A stretch of DNA of 36,906 nt from Alphaproteobacteria bacterium (GCA_018654745.1 JABILA010000091.1:1-36906); one strand, 5' to 3'; positions 24,114 to 32,671 are shown, counted from the stretch's first letter. The notes: generated by a model from the sequence alone, not told the origin. A program made the numbers and translations.

Positions 24114-26033
24114 TTATCCTTCAGGCCTGACAGAAGTTTCTGCATAGCCGTTGGCTTTCAAAGCTTCAGTGATCTCATCCAGAATAACCGGGTCGTCAAT
24201 CGTTGCCGGTAGCTTGTATTCCACGCTGTCGGCGATCTTGCGCATGGTGCCGCGCAGAATTTTACCGGACCGCGTTTTGGGCAGGCGTTTGACGACAATC
24301 GATAATTTGTAGGCTGCTACCGGGCCGATGGTTTCACGCACCCGGGTGGCCAGTTCAGCGATGATTTCTGCGTCCGGGCGATTGACCCCCGCGTTCAGAA
24401 CCACCAGGCCGATAGGTAACTGGCCCTTCAGTTTGTCTGCGACACCACATACCGCACATTCCGCCACGTCCTTGTGCCCGGCGAGAACTTCTTCGATCCC
24501 GCCCGTCGACAGGCGATGACCGGCGACGTTGATGATGTCGTCAGTGCGGCTCATGATATAGATGTAGCCGTCTTCGTCCTTGTATCCTGCATCGCCGGTC
24601 TGATAATGACCGGGAAATTCTGTTAAATAGCTTTCGACATAACGCTGGTCTTTCTGCCACAAGGTTGGCAGGCAACCTGGTGGGAGCGGTAACTCAACGA
24701 CCACAGCCCCGCTTTCGTTGGCGGCAACTTCGATGCAGTTTTCGTCGACAATTTTCACGTTGTAACCTGGGACAGCCTTGCAAGGTGATCCGTGTTTGAC
24801 CGGCAACAGACCCAGACCCGCAAAGTTTGACGCAATCGGCCACGAGGTTTCGGTCTGCCACCAGTGATCGATGACCGGCACGCCCAGCATATCCTCGGCC
24901 CACTCCAGGGTTGCAGGGTCTGCACGTTCGCCCGCGAGGAAGAGCATTTTGAATTTTGACAGGTCGTATTTTTTCAGGAATTCACCCTTGGGATCATTGC
25001 CCCGAATGGCCCGGAAAGCAGTTGGTGCTGTGAACAACACACTTACATTGTGTTCGGAAATGACCCGCCAGAACACACCGGCATCCGGCGTGCCAATGGG
25101 TTTGCCCTCAAACAGGATTGACGTACAGCCATGGAACAAAGGCGCATAGACGATGTAGCTGTGACCCACGGCCCAGCCAAGATCCGATGCTGCCCAGTAG
25201 ACTTCACCAGGCTCAACACCATAGATATTTGACATGGTCCATTTAAGGGCCACGGCGTGGCCACCATTGTCATGTACAACGCCCTTGGGCTCGCCGGTGG
25301 TGCCTGAGGTGTAGAGGATATACAGAGGGTCCGTCGCCTTTACAGGCACGCATTCATCAACCGGTGTGGCGCTGTCCATGGCGTCTTTCCAGTCGACGTC
25401 ACGCCCTTCAATCAGATCGGCCGTCAACTCCGAGCGCTGCAGGATCACGCAGGCATCCGGCTTGTGGACTGCGGTATCAATGGCAGCATCCAGCAAGGGT
25501 TTATATTCGACGATACGGCCAGGCTCGATCCCACAGCTGCCAGACACGATGACCTTGGGTGTGGCGTCGTTAATGCGGGTGGCCAGTTCGTTGGCCGCGA
25601 AACCGCCAAAGACGACAGAATGCACAGCACCGATCCGGCTGGTGGCGAGGATGGCAATAACAGCTTGTGGCACCATCGGCATATAGATGATAACCCGGTC
25701 ACCTTTTTCGACGCCAAGACCCCGCAACACACCAGCAAATTTGGCAACCTTCTTTTGCAGTTCGGCGTAGGTAAATTTTCTTTGCTTACCGGTAATCGGG
25801 CTGTCGTAAATCAGTGCCAACTGATCAGCGCGGCCTTCTTCGACATGGCGATCAACGGCATTGAAGCAGGTATTCAACTCCGCGCCTTCAAACCAGTTGT
25901 AGAAATTCTCCCGTGGATTGGTCAGGACGTGGTCCCATTTTTTGGTCCAGCGCACATCCTCCGCGGCTTTTGCCCACCAGGCTTCCGGGTCTTTTTGCCA
26001 ATCGGCATATACTTCTTCATAGCTGCTGGACAT
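24114..26033 (-). CDS. prpE: propionyl-CoA synthetase (acetyl-CoA synthetase family)
   Basis: 639 residues of the short-chain acyl-CoA synthetase family. The AMP/ATP loop is YTSGTTGEPKGVVHD, followed by GEVYWAASDLGWAVGHSYI. The C-terminal catalytic lysine lies in PKTRSGKILRGTMRKIAD, the site acetylated in relatives for regulation. Overall sequence (FGGFAANELATRIND, HWWQTETSWPI) fits the PrpE/ACSS3 subgroup rather than Acs, pointing to propionate + CoA + ATP to propionyl-CoA. No prpBCD genes are near, so assignment between propionate and acetate is not certain. The ATG at 26033 has CAGGAGAA upstream; the in-frame start at 26066 adds an unlikely 11 residues. Confidence 0.85.
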   Translation of the reverse strand: MSSSYEEVYADWQKDPEAWWAKAAEDVRWTKKWDHVLTNPRENFYNWFEGAELNTCFNAVDRHVEEGRADQLALIYDSPITGKQRKFTYAELQKKVAKFAGVLRGLGVEKGDRVIIYMPMVPQAVIAILATSRIGAVHSVVFGGFAANELATRINDATPKVIVSGSCGIEPGRIVEYKPLLDAAIDTAVHKPDACVILQRSELTADLIEGRDVDWKDAMDSATPVDECVPVKATDPLYILYTSGTTGEPKGVVHDNGGHAVALKWTMSNIYGVEPGEVYWAASDLGWAVGHSYIVYAPLFHGCTSILFEGKPIGTPDAGVFWRVISEHNVSVLFTAPTAFRAIRGNDPKGEFLKKYDLSKFKMLFLAGERADPATLEWAEDMLGVPVIDHWWQTETSWPIASNFAGLGLLPVKHGSPCKAVPGYNVKIVDENCIEVAANESGAVVVELPLPPGCLPTLWQKDQRYVESYLTEFPGHYQTGDAGYKDEDGYIYIMSRTDDIINVAGHRLSTGGIEEVLAGHKDVAECAVCGVADKLKGQLPIGLVVLNAGVNRPDAEIIAELATRVRETIGPVAAYKLSIVVKRLPKTRSGKILRGTMRKIADSVEYKLPATIDDPVILDEITEALKANGYAETSVRPEG

Positions 26034-26160
26034 GGTCTTCTCCTGGCGGTTTTTGCGAAGGCACAATTGTTATGCACCGGGCCTGCAGTTTCAAGCGGCG
26101 TTAACGAATTCAAGTGCGACAAATAGGCTTTTGTCTACAAAATCCGTGGTATCCAGGTGC

Positions 26161-26631
26161 TCAGACAAGGGGCGTCAGCGTTACTTCCATCAGCGGCAAC
26201 ATGCGCCCGGCAAAAACGGTGGAAGGGCACTGGCCAATAGTGACGGCGCCCATGTGTCGGTAAAAGGCTTCCGCGTGCGGCTCTGCCTCGATTTCTATTC
26301 GCCTGGCTTTACGCAGTCGGGCCTGGCGCAAATACTCGGTCCACATGACTTTGCCAACTCCGTGGCCTATGGCATCACGTTCAACAAAAAAATGTTCGAC
26401 ATGGGCTGTCTCACCCTCAGTACTGATTCCGAAGAAACCAACGACTGTGTTCTCTCGTTCGGCAACAAAGCCAGCATTCTCCCTTAGCCAGTCCGGCGTA
26501 ATCGTCAGGTCTGTGCGACAGGCTTCGATGAAATCCGCATCATAGTCCCAATGGGCCTTTGATCTCAGCATCATGTCGGACAGGGCAGGGCATTCTTCAT
26601 CACGCGCAGGGCGGAAGCGGATTGAATTCAA
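26161..26631 (-). CDS. GNAT family N-acetyltransferase
   Basis: 156 residues with a GNAT fold: N-terminal RFRPARDEECPALSDMMLRSKAHW, beta-strand VGFFGIS, then the acetyl-CoA pyrophosphate-binding segment VERDAIGHGVGKVMW at about 87-101, and ending AEAFYRHMGA. It transfers an acetyl group from acetyl-CoA to an unknown amine. The start is TTG, with AAGGAA eight bases upstream. It is transcribed away from the divergent exporter gene and is followed by prpE after about 130 bases. The substrate cannot be inferred. Confidence 0.82.
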   Translation of the reverse strand: MNSIRFRPARDEECPALSDMMLRSKAHWDYDADFIEACRTDLTITPDWLRENAGFVAERENTVVGFFGISTEGETAHVEHFFVERDAIGHGVGKVMWTEYLRQARLRKARRIEIEAEPHAEAFYRHMGAVTIGQCPSTVFAGRMLPLMEVTLTPLV

Positions 26632-26750
26632 CGGGCTTTTCCTTTTGTATGCGGGAGCCGTAATCTTCGAAAAAACGCTGAAGCACTTTGTACTGCCGTT
26701 ATAACTATCTTACCCGGTTATTTCGTTCCTCACATATCATCGTACTGCAA

Positions 26751-27956
26751 ATGCCCCTTCGTCCTCTCAAAACGACTGAGTTTGTTCTTCTTTGCTCGTC
26801 ATTGATTTCTTTGACGTCATTCAGCATCGATGGCATTTTGCCGGCCTTTCGCCAGATCAGTCTTGAATACGGCCTCGCCGAGACATCTGACACCCAATAT
26901 CTGATATCCCTGTTTTTCTTTGGCATGGTTTTTGGCGAACTGACAGTTGGTGCCATTTCAGATGCCATAGGTCGAAAAAAGACCCTGGCAGGAGGTTTGG
27001 CTATTTTCTGTGCCGGGACCATTGTCGCCATGACGGCACCGACCATGGAACAGATGTTGGTCGGGCGGTTTATTCAGGGCGTGGGTGTTTCCGGATCCAA
27101 GGTAATAACCCGGGCCGTGATCCGTGATTTATACGAAGGTGAAGCCATGGCACGGATAATGTCCTTCGTCATGATGACATTCATCCTTGTGCCAATGATT
27201 GCGCCGGCTGTGGGGCAATTGATCGCAAATACTTTTGGTTGGGAGAGTATCTTTCTGGCCTATCTGATTATGGCAATTGGCTTGATGTTCTGGATGGGAC
27301 TGCGTCAACCGGAAACACTGGCTGTCAAAGACAGGTTACCGCTCTCGGGTCCGATATTGATACGAAATGCCCTGGCAATATTTACGCATCGACGTGTTAT
27401 TGCCTGCGCCGTGTCCTCTGGCCTTATTTTTTCCGGGACTCTGGTTTATCTCAGCTTCGCGCCGACCATGTTTTTTGAACTCTATGGCATAGAAGACGAT
27501 TTTCCACTCTATTTTGCGATCCTCGCCTTGCCTATTGGCCTTTCATCTTACCTGAACGGCAAGCTTGTTATGCGCTATGGCATGTATCGTCTCTGCATGC
27601 TGGGCCTGTTTTTGATGACATCTGTGAATGCGGTATTCTGGATCGTGGCCTTTGTCTATGAAGGGGTGCCGCCGTTCTGGCTTTTCATGTCCCTGTTTTT
27701 AGCGTCCTTCGGCTGTATCGGTTTGTTGTTTGGAAATATCAACAGCATGGGGATGCAGTCTCTGGGGCGCGTCGCAGGATTGGGCTCATCCCTCATGTTC
27801 TCCCTTTCCAGCCTTGTTGCGGTCGGGGCTTCGATTTTCTGGGGTCAGTTTTATGAGCAAACAATTGTGCCATTCATACTGGCCTATCTTTGTGCCGGAA
27901 TTGTTGCGATGATTTTGGTGTATGTGGCCAACAAATCTCCCATAGCGCCGGTTTGA
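26751..27956 (+). CDS. MFS exporter, Bcr/CflA drug-resistance family
   Basis: About 401 residues with 12 predicted membrane segments. The major-facilitator motif A between helices 2 and 3 reads GAISDAIGRKKTL, and RFIQGVGVSGSKVITRAVIRDLYEG between helices 4 and 5 is typical of Bcr/CflA proton-coupled exporters. It probably exports small hydrophobic compounds. The ATG at 26751 matches the family N-terminus (MPLRPLKTTEFVLL); the in-frame ATG at 26688 adds 21 unlike residues. It is followed after 25 bases by a TauE/SafE transporter, so the two are likely cotranscribed. Confidence 0.87.
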   Translation: MPLRPLKTTEFVLLCSSLISLTSFSIDGILPAFRQISLEYGLAETSDTQYLISLFFFGMVFGELTVGAISDAIGRKKTLAGGLAIFCAGTIVAMTAPTMEQMLVGRFIQGVGVSGSKVITRAVIRDLYEGEAMARIMSFVMMTFILVPMIAPAVGQLIANTFGWESIFLAYLIMAIGLMFWMGLRQPETLAVKDRLPLSGPILIRNALAIFTHRRVIACAVSSGLIFSGTLVYLSFAPTMFFELYGIEDDFPLYFAILALPIGLSSYLNGKLVMRYGMYRLCMLGLFLMTSVNAVFWIVAFVYEGVPPFWLFMSLFLASFGCIGLLFGNINSMGMQSLGRVAGLGSSLMFSLSSLVAVGASIFWGQFYEQTIVPFILAYLCAGIVAMILVYVANKSPIAPV

Positions 27957-27981
27957 ATTTCGTCAGGAACGCTTTCCATCC

Positions 27982-28728
27982 ATGATCGACATAACCTTGT
28001 TCTACATTATTGCCGTTCCGGCGGTTCTTGTTACTGGCATCTCGAAAGGTGGTTTTGGCTCCGGCCTGGGCGTGCTGGCGGTTCCGGCCATGGCGTTGGT
28101 GGTATCGCCTGTGCAGGCTGCGGGTGTGATGTTGCCTATTTTGTGCGTCATGGATGCCGTTGGCATCTGGAATTATCGGCGCTCCTGGGACCTGCCCAAC
28201 ATGAAGATCATGGTCCCAGCGGCCGTTATCGGGATCGTCGTTGGCACGCTGATGTTTGACTATATGAACGAACAGGCCATCCGCCTGTTGATCGGCTCCA
28301 TTGCCCTGATATTTGCCCTTGATCACTGGGTCGGTCGGCGGCAGGCCGAACCTGCAGGCACAAGTGTCATCAAGGGAGGGTTCTGGTCTGCCGTCGCAGG
28401 TTTTACCAGTTTTGTGGCCCATGCCGGTGGCCCGCCGATGTCCGTCTATCTATTGCCCCAGCGCCTGGACCGGGCCTTGTTTGTGGGCACCACAGTTGTG
28501 TTTTTTACCGCCGTTAACTATGCCAAATTGTTGCCATACTGGTGGCTGGGACAGCTTGAAGCTGGCAACCTGATGACATCCCTGGTGCTGATGCCGCTTG
28601 CGCCCATCGGGGTCTGGTTGGGAATCTGGTTGCGGGACAAGATTTCACCCACAATATTTTACGAAACCTGTTACGTGTTTCTGGCGATTGTCGGTGCCAA
28701 ACTGGTGTGGGATGGATTGGCTCTGTAA
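27982..28728 (+). CDS. TauE/SafE family sulfite/organoanion exporter-like membrane protein
   Basis: A 248-residue membrane protein with about eight hydrophobic segments. The two related family repeats start GISKGGFGSGLGVLAVPAMA and GFTSFVAHAGGPPMSVYLLP. Members export sulfite, sulfoacetate or other small anions across the inner membrane; the substrate here is unknown. No sulfur-metabolism genes adjoin it. It sits between an MFS exporter (25 bases upstream) and an acyl-CoA synthetase (84 bases downstream), all on the plus strand. Confidence 0.87.
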   Translation: MIDITLFYIIAVPAVLVTGISKGGFGSGLGVLAVPAMALVVSPVQAAGVMLPILCVMDAVGIWNYRRSWDLPNMKIMVPAAVIGIVVGTLMFDYMNEQAIRLLIGSIALIFALDHWVGRRQAEPAGTSVIKGGFWSAVAGFTSFVAHAGGPPMSVYLLPQRLDRALFVGTTVVFFTAVNYAKLLPYWWLGQLEAGNLMTSLVLMPLAPIGVWLGIWLRDKISPTIFYETCYVFLAIVGAKLVWDGLAL

Positions 28729-28812
28729 ACCGTCTCGGACCTTGCTCCCGCAGGTCACGTCCGCTAGTTTTTTCTCTCCCTGGAACAAACCCTGATGCCC
28801 GGAGAACCCTTG

Positions 28813-30447
28813 ATGACGAATGCCTACGAAACCGGTCTGGATAAGACTGCTGCCAATTACGCGCAGTTGTCTCCGCTGGGATTTATCGAGCGTGCTGCCG
28901 CCGTTTACCCCGATCACATCGCCATTATCCATGGTCCCTTGCGGCGGACATGGGCAGAAACATTTGCGCGGACACAACGTCTGGCATCAGCCCTGACAAA
29001 ACGGGGTATCGGATACGGGGATACAGTTGCAGTCATGGGGGCGAATTCCCCGGAAACCTTTGAATGTCATTTTGGGGTGCCGATTACCGGGGCTGTTCTG
29101 AATGCCCTGAATGTTCGTCTGGATGCGGAAAATATTGCGTTCATTCTGGACCATGCGGAAGCAAAGGTGCTGATTACGGATAGCGAATTTTCGCCGACGG
29201 TGGAAAAAGCGCTGACCTTGTGCAAGGTCAAACCTGTTCTGATTGACATTAACGATCCCATGGCTGAACACACCGCCGACAGTGGCAAGTTGTTGGGCGA
29301 AATGGATTTTGAGGCTTTCCTGGCCGAAGGCGATGAGACATTTCCCTGGGCCATGCCCGCAGACGAGTGGCAGGCCATCAGTCTGAATTATACCTCAGGC
29401 ACCACGGGCGACCCGAAGGGCGTTGTTTATCACCACCGCGGGGCCTATCTCAATGCCATGGGCAATGTCGTTTCCTGGAGCATGCCGCACCATCCGGTTT
29501 ATCTCTGGACCCTGCCCATGTTCCACTGCAATGGCTGGTGTTTTCCCTGGACCCTGGCAGCCATTGCCGGGACCAGCGTTTGTTTGCGTAAAGTAAACGG
29601 TGCCAACATTTACAAGGCCATTGATGAACACAAGGTGACCCATTTTTGCGGTGCGCCGATTGTGCTGTCCTTTGTGATCAATGTGACAGACGAGGAAAAA
29701 AAGCCATTTGATCACGCCGTCAATGTCATGACAGCTGCAGCCCCGCCGCCAGCTTCGGTACTGGCAGGTATGAAGCGGGAAGGCTTTGATGTCACGCATG
29801 TTTATGGCCTGACGGAAACCTATGGTCCGGCTGTGGTCTGTGCCTGGCATGACGACTGGAACGCCCGTTCGGATGAAGAACAGGCCCAGCTTAAATCCCG
29901 TCAGGGCGTGCGCTACCATGTATTGCAGGGCATGACAGTGATGAACCCTGAGACCATGCAGCCCGTTCCCCACGATGGTGAAACCATGGGTGAGGTTATG
30001 TTCCAGGGTAATATCGTCATGAAGGGTTATTTGAAAAATCCTGCGACGACCGAGGCCACATTGGCCGGGGACTGGTTCCATTCCGGAGACCTGGGTGTCA
30101 TTCAGCCCGATGGCTATTTGCAAATCCGTGATCGATCCAAGGATATCATTATCTCAGGTGGCGAAAATATCTCTTCGATTGAAGTCGAAGACGTATTGTA
30201 CGGACATCCTGCGGTGGAGGCCGCCGCCGTTGTTGCCAAACAGGATGACAAATGGGGCGAAACACCCTGTGCATTTGTGGAATTGAAAGAAGGTCAGACC
30301 CCGACCGAAAAGGAAATCATCGATCATTGTCGGGACAACATGGCGCACTACAAATGTCCGCGGCACGTTGTATTCGGGCCACTGCCGAAAACATCGACAG
30401 GCAAAATTCAGAAATTCAAATTACGCGAAGCAGTTCAGAACGCTTGA
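28813..30447 (+). CDS. AMP-forming acyl-CoA synthetase (FadD/DmdB-like)
   Basis: 544 residues of the ANL superfamily. The ATP loop is YTSGTTGDPKGVVYHHRG (about 193-210), followed by PMFHCNGWCFPW, the VYGLTETYGP adenylate motif, the GDLGV hinge region, and the C-terminal catalytic lysine in PKTSTGKIQKFKLRE. Overall sequence resembles medium-chain ligases and the methylmercaptopropionyl-CoA ligase DmdB group, but the substrate is not determined. The ATG at 28813 has GGAGA seven bases upstream; an in-frame ATG at 28795 is the alternative. The TGA stop (30445-30447) lies inside the first unit of an 18-bp tandem repeat. Confidence 0.88.
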   Translation: MTNAYETGLDKTAANYAQLSPLGFIERAAAVYPDHIAIIHGPLRRTWAETFARTQRLASALTKRGIGYGDTVAVMGANSPETFECHFGVPITGAVLNALNVRLDAENIAFILDHAEAKVLITDSEFSPTVEKALTLCKVKPVLIDINDPMAEHTADSGKLLGEMDFEAFLAEGDETFPWAMPADEWQAISLNYTSGTTGDPKGVVYHHRGAYLNAMGNVVSWSMPHHPVYLWTLPMFHCNGWCFPWTLAAIAGTSVCLRKVNGANIYKAIDEHKVTHFCGAPIVLSFVINVTDEEKKPFDHAVNVMTAAAPPPASVLAGMKREGFDVTHVYGLTETYGPAVVCAWHDDWNARSDEEQAQLKSRQGVRYHVLQGMTVMNPETMQPVPHDGETMGEVMFQGNIVMKGYLKNPATTEATLAGDWFHSGDLGVIQPDGYLQIRDRSKDIIISGGENISSIEVEDVLYGHPAVEAAAVVAKQDDKWGETPCAFVELKEGQTPTEKEIIDHCRDNMAHYKCPRHVVFGPLPKTSTGKIQKFKLREAVQNA

Positions 30448-30489
30448 AATTCTCAGAACGTTTGAAATTCCCAGTACGCTGGAAAATCA
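30436..30489 (+). repeat. 18-bp tandem repeat, three units, spanning a stop codon
   Basis: Units 30436-30453, 30454-30471 and 30472-30489 each begin CAGAACG or CAGTACG. Units 1 and 2 differ at two positions; unit 3 is more diverged. The unit length is a multiple of three. The TGA of the acyl-CoA synthetase is in unit 1 and an in-frame TGA recurs in unit 2; in unit 3 it is GGA. Confidence 0.8.
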
Positions 30490-30525
30490 AAGTACTAAAC
30501 GGCAAAATGGCAAAACTACAAAAAA

Positions 30526-30570
30526 GGCCGGGGCGTTTCCGTTCAATCGGAATCACCCTGGCCATTTTTA
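30526..30570. terminator. bidirectional terminator between acyl-CoA synthetase and DUF465 genes
   Basis: An imperfect long stem: GGCCGGGG...TTTCCG / CGGAA...CACCCTGGCC around loop TTCAAT. ATTTTTA follows on the plus strand and an A6 tract precedes it for the minus strand. The upper part (GCGTTTCCG-n6-CGGAATC) resembles the two palindromes at 32672 and 32743. Confidence 0.75.
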
Positions 30571-30573
30571 TAT

Positions 30574-30744
30574 TCAGTGATGCGTTTCGAGTTCGTGAAT
30601 TTGATCTTTCAGCGCAAGCTTTTGTCGTTTGAGGTCATGTATGACCAAATCATCGGGGTGAGGTCGATGTTCCTCATCTCTTATCGCTTGTTTCAATGCT
30701 TTCCGTTCGTTGGCCAGTAGTTCGAGTTGAACCTCAGAATCCAT
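30574..30744 (-). CDS. DUF465 (YdcH-like) small protein
   Basis: A 56-residue protein, MDSEVQLELLANERKALK... ending DLKRQKLALKDQIHELETHH. The C-terminal L-K-x-x-K-L-x-L-K-D-x-I-x-x-L pattern is the DUF465/YdcH signature. It should form a helical hairpin or coiled coil; function is unknown. A near-ideal GGAGGG lies seven bases before the ATG. It is short enough to be missed by size-filtered gene finding. It is divergent from a second DUF465 gene (31064) that has the same ending pattern, and faces the terminator at 30526. Confidence 0.82.
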   Translation of the reverse strand: MDSEVQLELLANERKALKQAIRDEEHRPHPDDLVIHDLKRQKLALKDQIHELETHH

Positions 30745-30904
30745 TCGATAACCCTCCAGATGCAGTTGAATACAATTTATTTAACCATATTCATGTCGGT
30801 CCTGTCACATAAGAAAACAAGGCTTATGCTGCGTCATTTGTTCGCATTCTGAAAGAGTCCCGAAAATCATTGCTTTAGGTGCGTGTTCTGCGGTGAGATT
30901 TTTT

Positions 30905-31039
30905 ATGTCATCTGCTAAAGTACTTGCGGTTTTGACGAAAACGGGCGGTGCGGTATCAGCATTAAACGCAGCCGGAGAGATATCACCCGGAACGCTTTCG
31001 TTCTATTGTGGCTTTTCATCAGGCAAAGCAGCTTTTTAA
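30905..31039 (+). CDS. possible small ORF of unknown function
   Basis: 44 codons (starting MSSAKVLAVLTKTGGAVS, ending SGKAAF) with GGTGAG six bases before the ATG. It lies in the 319-base gap between the two DUF465 genes and ends 24 bases before the second one. I recognise no family and it may be chance. The rest of that gap (30745-30904) shows nothing but a presumed promoter region. Confidence 0.22.
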   Translation: MSSAKVLAVLTKTGGAVSALNAAGEISPGTLSFYCGFSSGKAAF

Positions 31040-31063
31040 GTGTAATCAGACAGGTTCAGATAC

Positions 31064-31270
31064 GTGGATAGCAGTGAAAATGAAGAATTGCGCCAGCGCC
31101 TGGAAGAGTTGCGCCTGGCCCACCGCGATCTGGACGAAGCAATTGAGGCGTTGATGTCTTCGGGGCGGGCAGATGTCATCCGGATTCAACGTTTGAAGAA
31201 AAAGAAGCTCGGCCTGAAAGACAATATCGCCAAGATCGAAAATGCCTTGTTGCCGGATATTATCGCCTGA
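31064..31270 (+). CDS. DUF465 (YdcH-like) small protein
   Basis: 68 residues from a GTG start: SENEELRQRLEELRLAHRDLDEAIEAL, then IRIQRLKKKKLGLKDNIAKIE, the canonical DUF465 layout (HRELD...helix, then RLKKxKLxLKD). It is a predicted two-helix coiled coil of unknown function. It lies 47 bases before purE on the same strand and is likely cotranscribed with it. No ATG start fits the family length; the ribosome site before the GTG is weak. Confidence 0.87.
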   Translation: MDSSENEELRQRLEELRLAHRDLDEAIEALMSSGRADVIRIQRLKKKKLGLKDNIAKIENALLPDIIA

Positions 31271-31317
31271 CAATCAACAATCATCATCAAATGTACAAAT
31301 CTATAAGGAAGTAACTG

Positions 31318-31812
31318 ATGACCGCTGATACCAACCCCGTGGTCGGGATTATTATGGGTTCCAACTCCGACTGGCCCATCATGAAGAACGCGGCCGATAC
31401 GCTTGAGAAACTGGGTATTCCGCACGAAGCGAAAGTCATGTCCGCGCACCGGACCCCGGATCGGGTCGAAGCCTGGAGCAAATCGGCAAAAGACCGCGGG
31501 ATCAAGGTTGTGATTGCAGCTGCGGGAATGTCAGCAGCACTGCCTGGTGTCATCGCGGCCCAGACCACTCTGCCTGTGCTGGGTGTGCCCATGGAAAATG
31601 CCAAGGTCGCCAGTCTGGATGCGGTGTTTTCAATCCTGCAAATGCCAGCTGGAATTCCGGTTGGTGCCCTGGCTGTGGGTCGCGCTGGTGCGGTGAATTC
31701 TGCTTTGCTGGCCGCAGCCATTCTGGGTTTGTCGGATGAGAAAGTCGCCAAAGCCGTCGACGATTTCCGCGCCGAACAATCCGCCGCAATTCAGGAAGAA
31801 CCGTCACTTTAG
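31318..31812 (+). CDS. purE: N5-carboxyaminoimidazole ribonucleotide mutase PurE
   Basis: A 164-residue class I PurE that converts N5-CAIR to CAIR in purine synthesis. The phosphate/substrate loop GIIMGSNSDWPIMKNA is at about 10-25, SAHRTPDRV at about 42-50, and the AAGMSAALPGVIAA active-site helix follows. AAGGAAG sits six bases before the ATG. Class I PurE normally works with PurK (N5-CAIR synthetase), whose gene usually follows directly in alphaproteobacteria. Here a HAD-family gene starts 4 bases after the stop, and no purK is present in the window. Confidence 0.95.
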   Translation: MTADTNPVVGIIMGSNSDWPIMKNAADTLEKLGIPHEAKVMSAHRTPDRVEAWSKSAKDRGIKVVIAAAGMSAALPGVIAAQTTLPVLGVPMENAKVASLDAVFSILQMPAGIPVGALAVGRAGAVNSALLAAAILGLSDEKVAKAVDDFRAEQSAAIQEEPSL

Positions 31813-31815
31813 CGC

Positions 31816-32430
31816 ATGGCATCTGCGCGTCACATTGAAGTCGTACTTTTTGATGTTGGTGGCATCCTCATCCGGTTATCGGATATTGACGTCTGGTTGC
31901 AGTTAACTGGTGATGCCGACGAACAGGCGTTTTGGCGGCGTTGGCTTCATTGCCCTGCAACCAAGGCTTTTGATAGGGGGCAATGCTCGATTGACGAATT
32001 TGCCCGACAAATGATCAAGTCCCATGATCTGCCAATTGATGAAAGTGGTTTTCTTGCCTTGTTTTGTAACTTGCCAGGAGGGCTGTTTGAGGGGGCTCTG
32101 GAGTTGGTTGACGATGTCGCGGAGCATCTACAGGTGGGGTGTTTTTCAAACACAAACGAAGTTCATTGGTCGCAACCTTGCAATCAAATTGTTCACAAAA
32201 AGTTTGAGCACCATTTCTTGTCCTTTGAAATTGGCCTTGTAAAACCGGATATTGAGGCGTTCCAATACGTTGCCAGTGCATTCGATTGTGCGCCGGAAGC
32301 CGTTTTTTTTGTCGATGATAACGTTATCAACGTTGATGCCGCGAGGGAATTTGGTTTCCAGGCATATGTTACAAAAGGTCCCTTGGAAACCAGACGAGTT
32401 CTTTCTGATCATGGGTTGATGAAAATCTGA
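31816..32430 (+). CDS. HAD superfamily hydrolase (HAD-IA, YihX-like)
   Basis: 204 residues of HAD subfamily IA. Motif I is LFDVGGIL: the nucleophile Asp is present, but the second acidic residue (DxD) is Gly, as in the YihX-type sugar phosphatases whose motif reads DLGNV. Motif II is CFSNTNEVHW, motif III Lys lies in GLVKPDIEAF and motif IV is FFVDDNVINV. It is probably a phosphatase of small phosphorylated metabolites. It starts 4 bases after purE and is likely cotranscribed, occupying the place where purK is expected. Its codon use looks more AT-rich and less biased than purE, judged by eye only. Confidence 0.85.
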   Translation: MASARHIEVVLFDVGGILIRLSDIDVWLQLTGDADEQAFWRRWLHCPATKAFDRGQCSIDEFARQMIKSHDLPIDESGFLALFCNLPGGLFEGALELVDDVAEHLQVGCFSNTNEVHWSQPCNQIVHKKFEHHFLSFEIGLVKPDIEAFQYVASAFDCAPEAVFFVDDNVINVDAAREFGFQAYVTKGPLETRRVLSDHGLMKI

Positions 32431-32439
32431 TTTTTGCCG

Positions 32440-32612
32440 CTAGTGCTGCGTTGATGCCGCATTCAGAAAAACGTCCAACAAACGGAAGTTTCTCGGCGAG
32501 GTTGCCCAACTGCGCTTTGGTCTTCTGGATTTTGATGACGACTTCGTTGCGATGGTTCAGAAAGGCCCAGGCTTTTTCAAATCCGGGGAACAGTCTTGCA
32601 AGCAGCCACGTA
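32440..32612 (-). pseudogene. degenerate copy of the 3' end of coq9
   Basis: On the minus strand this stretch encodes WAFLNHRNEVVIKI then KIQKTKAQLGNLAEKLPFVGR, against WAFLDRRIEDVMKI and KIQKTKAQLGNLVEKLPFIGR in the true coq9 (33934-34584). The last 21 residues match at 19 positions. DNA similarity is clear from the old stop (CTA at 32440-32442) to about 32590, roughly three quarters identical by eye. Relative to coq9 it has one extra base just before the stop, so the frame runs on past it. Upstream of about 32612 the similarity ends and no start or N-terminal part exists. Same orientation as coq9, about 1.5 kb away. Confidence 0.8.
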
Positions 32613-32671
32613 TCACATGTTGTTCTTGCGTCGGTTGAAGATCTGTTGGGGCCTACCATATAATAGTCAGG

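Noticed and set aside
32369..32659. 96-codon minus-strand ORF over the coq9 remnant treated as an intact gene
   Set aside because: It continues past the ancestral stop only because of a one-base shift, runs into the HAD gene, and lacks the N-terminal three quarters of COQ9.
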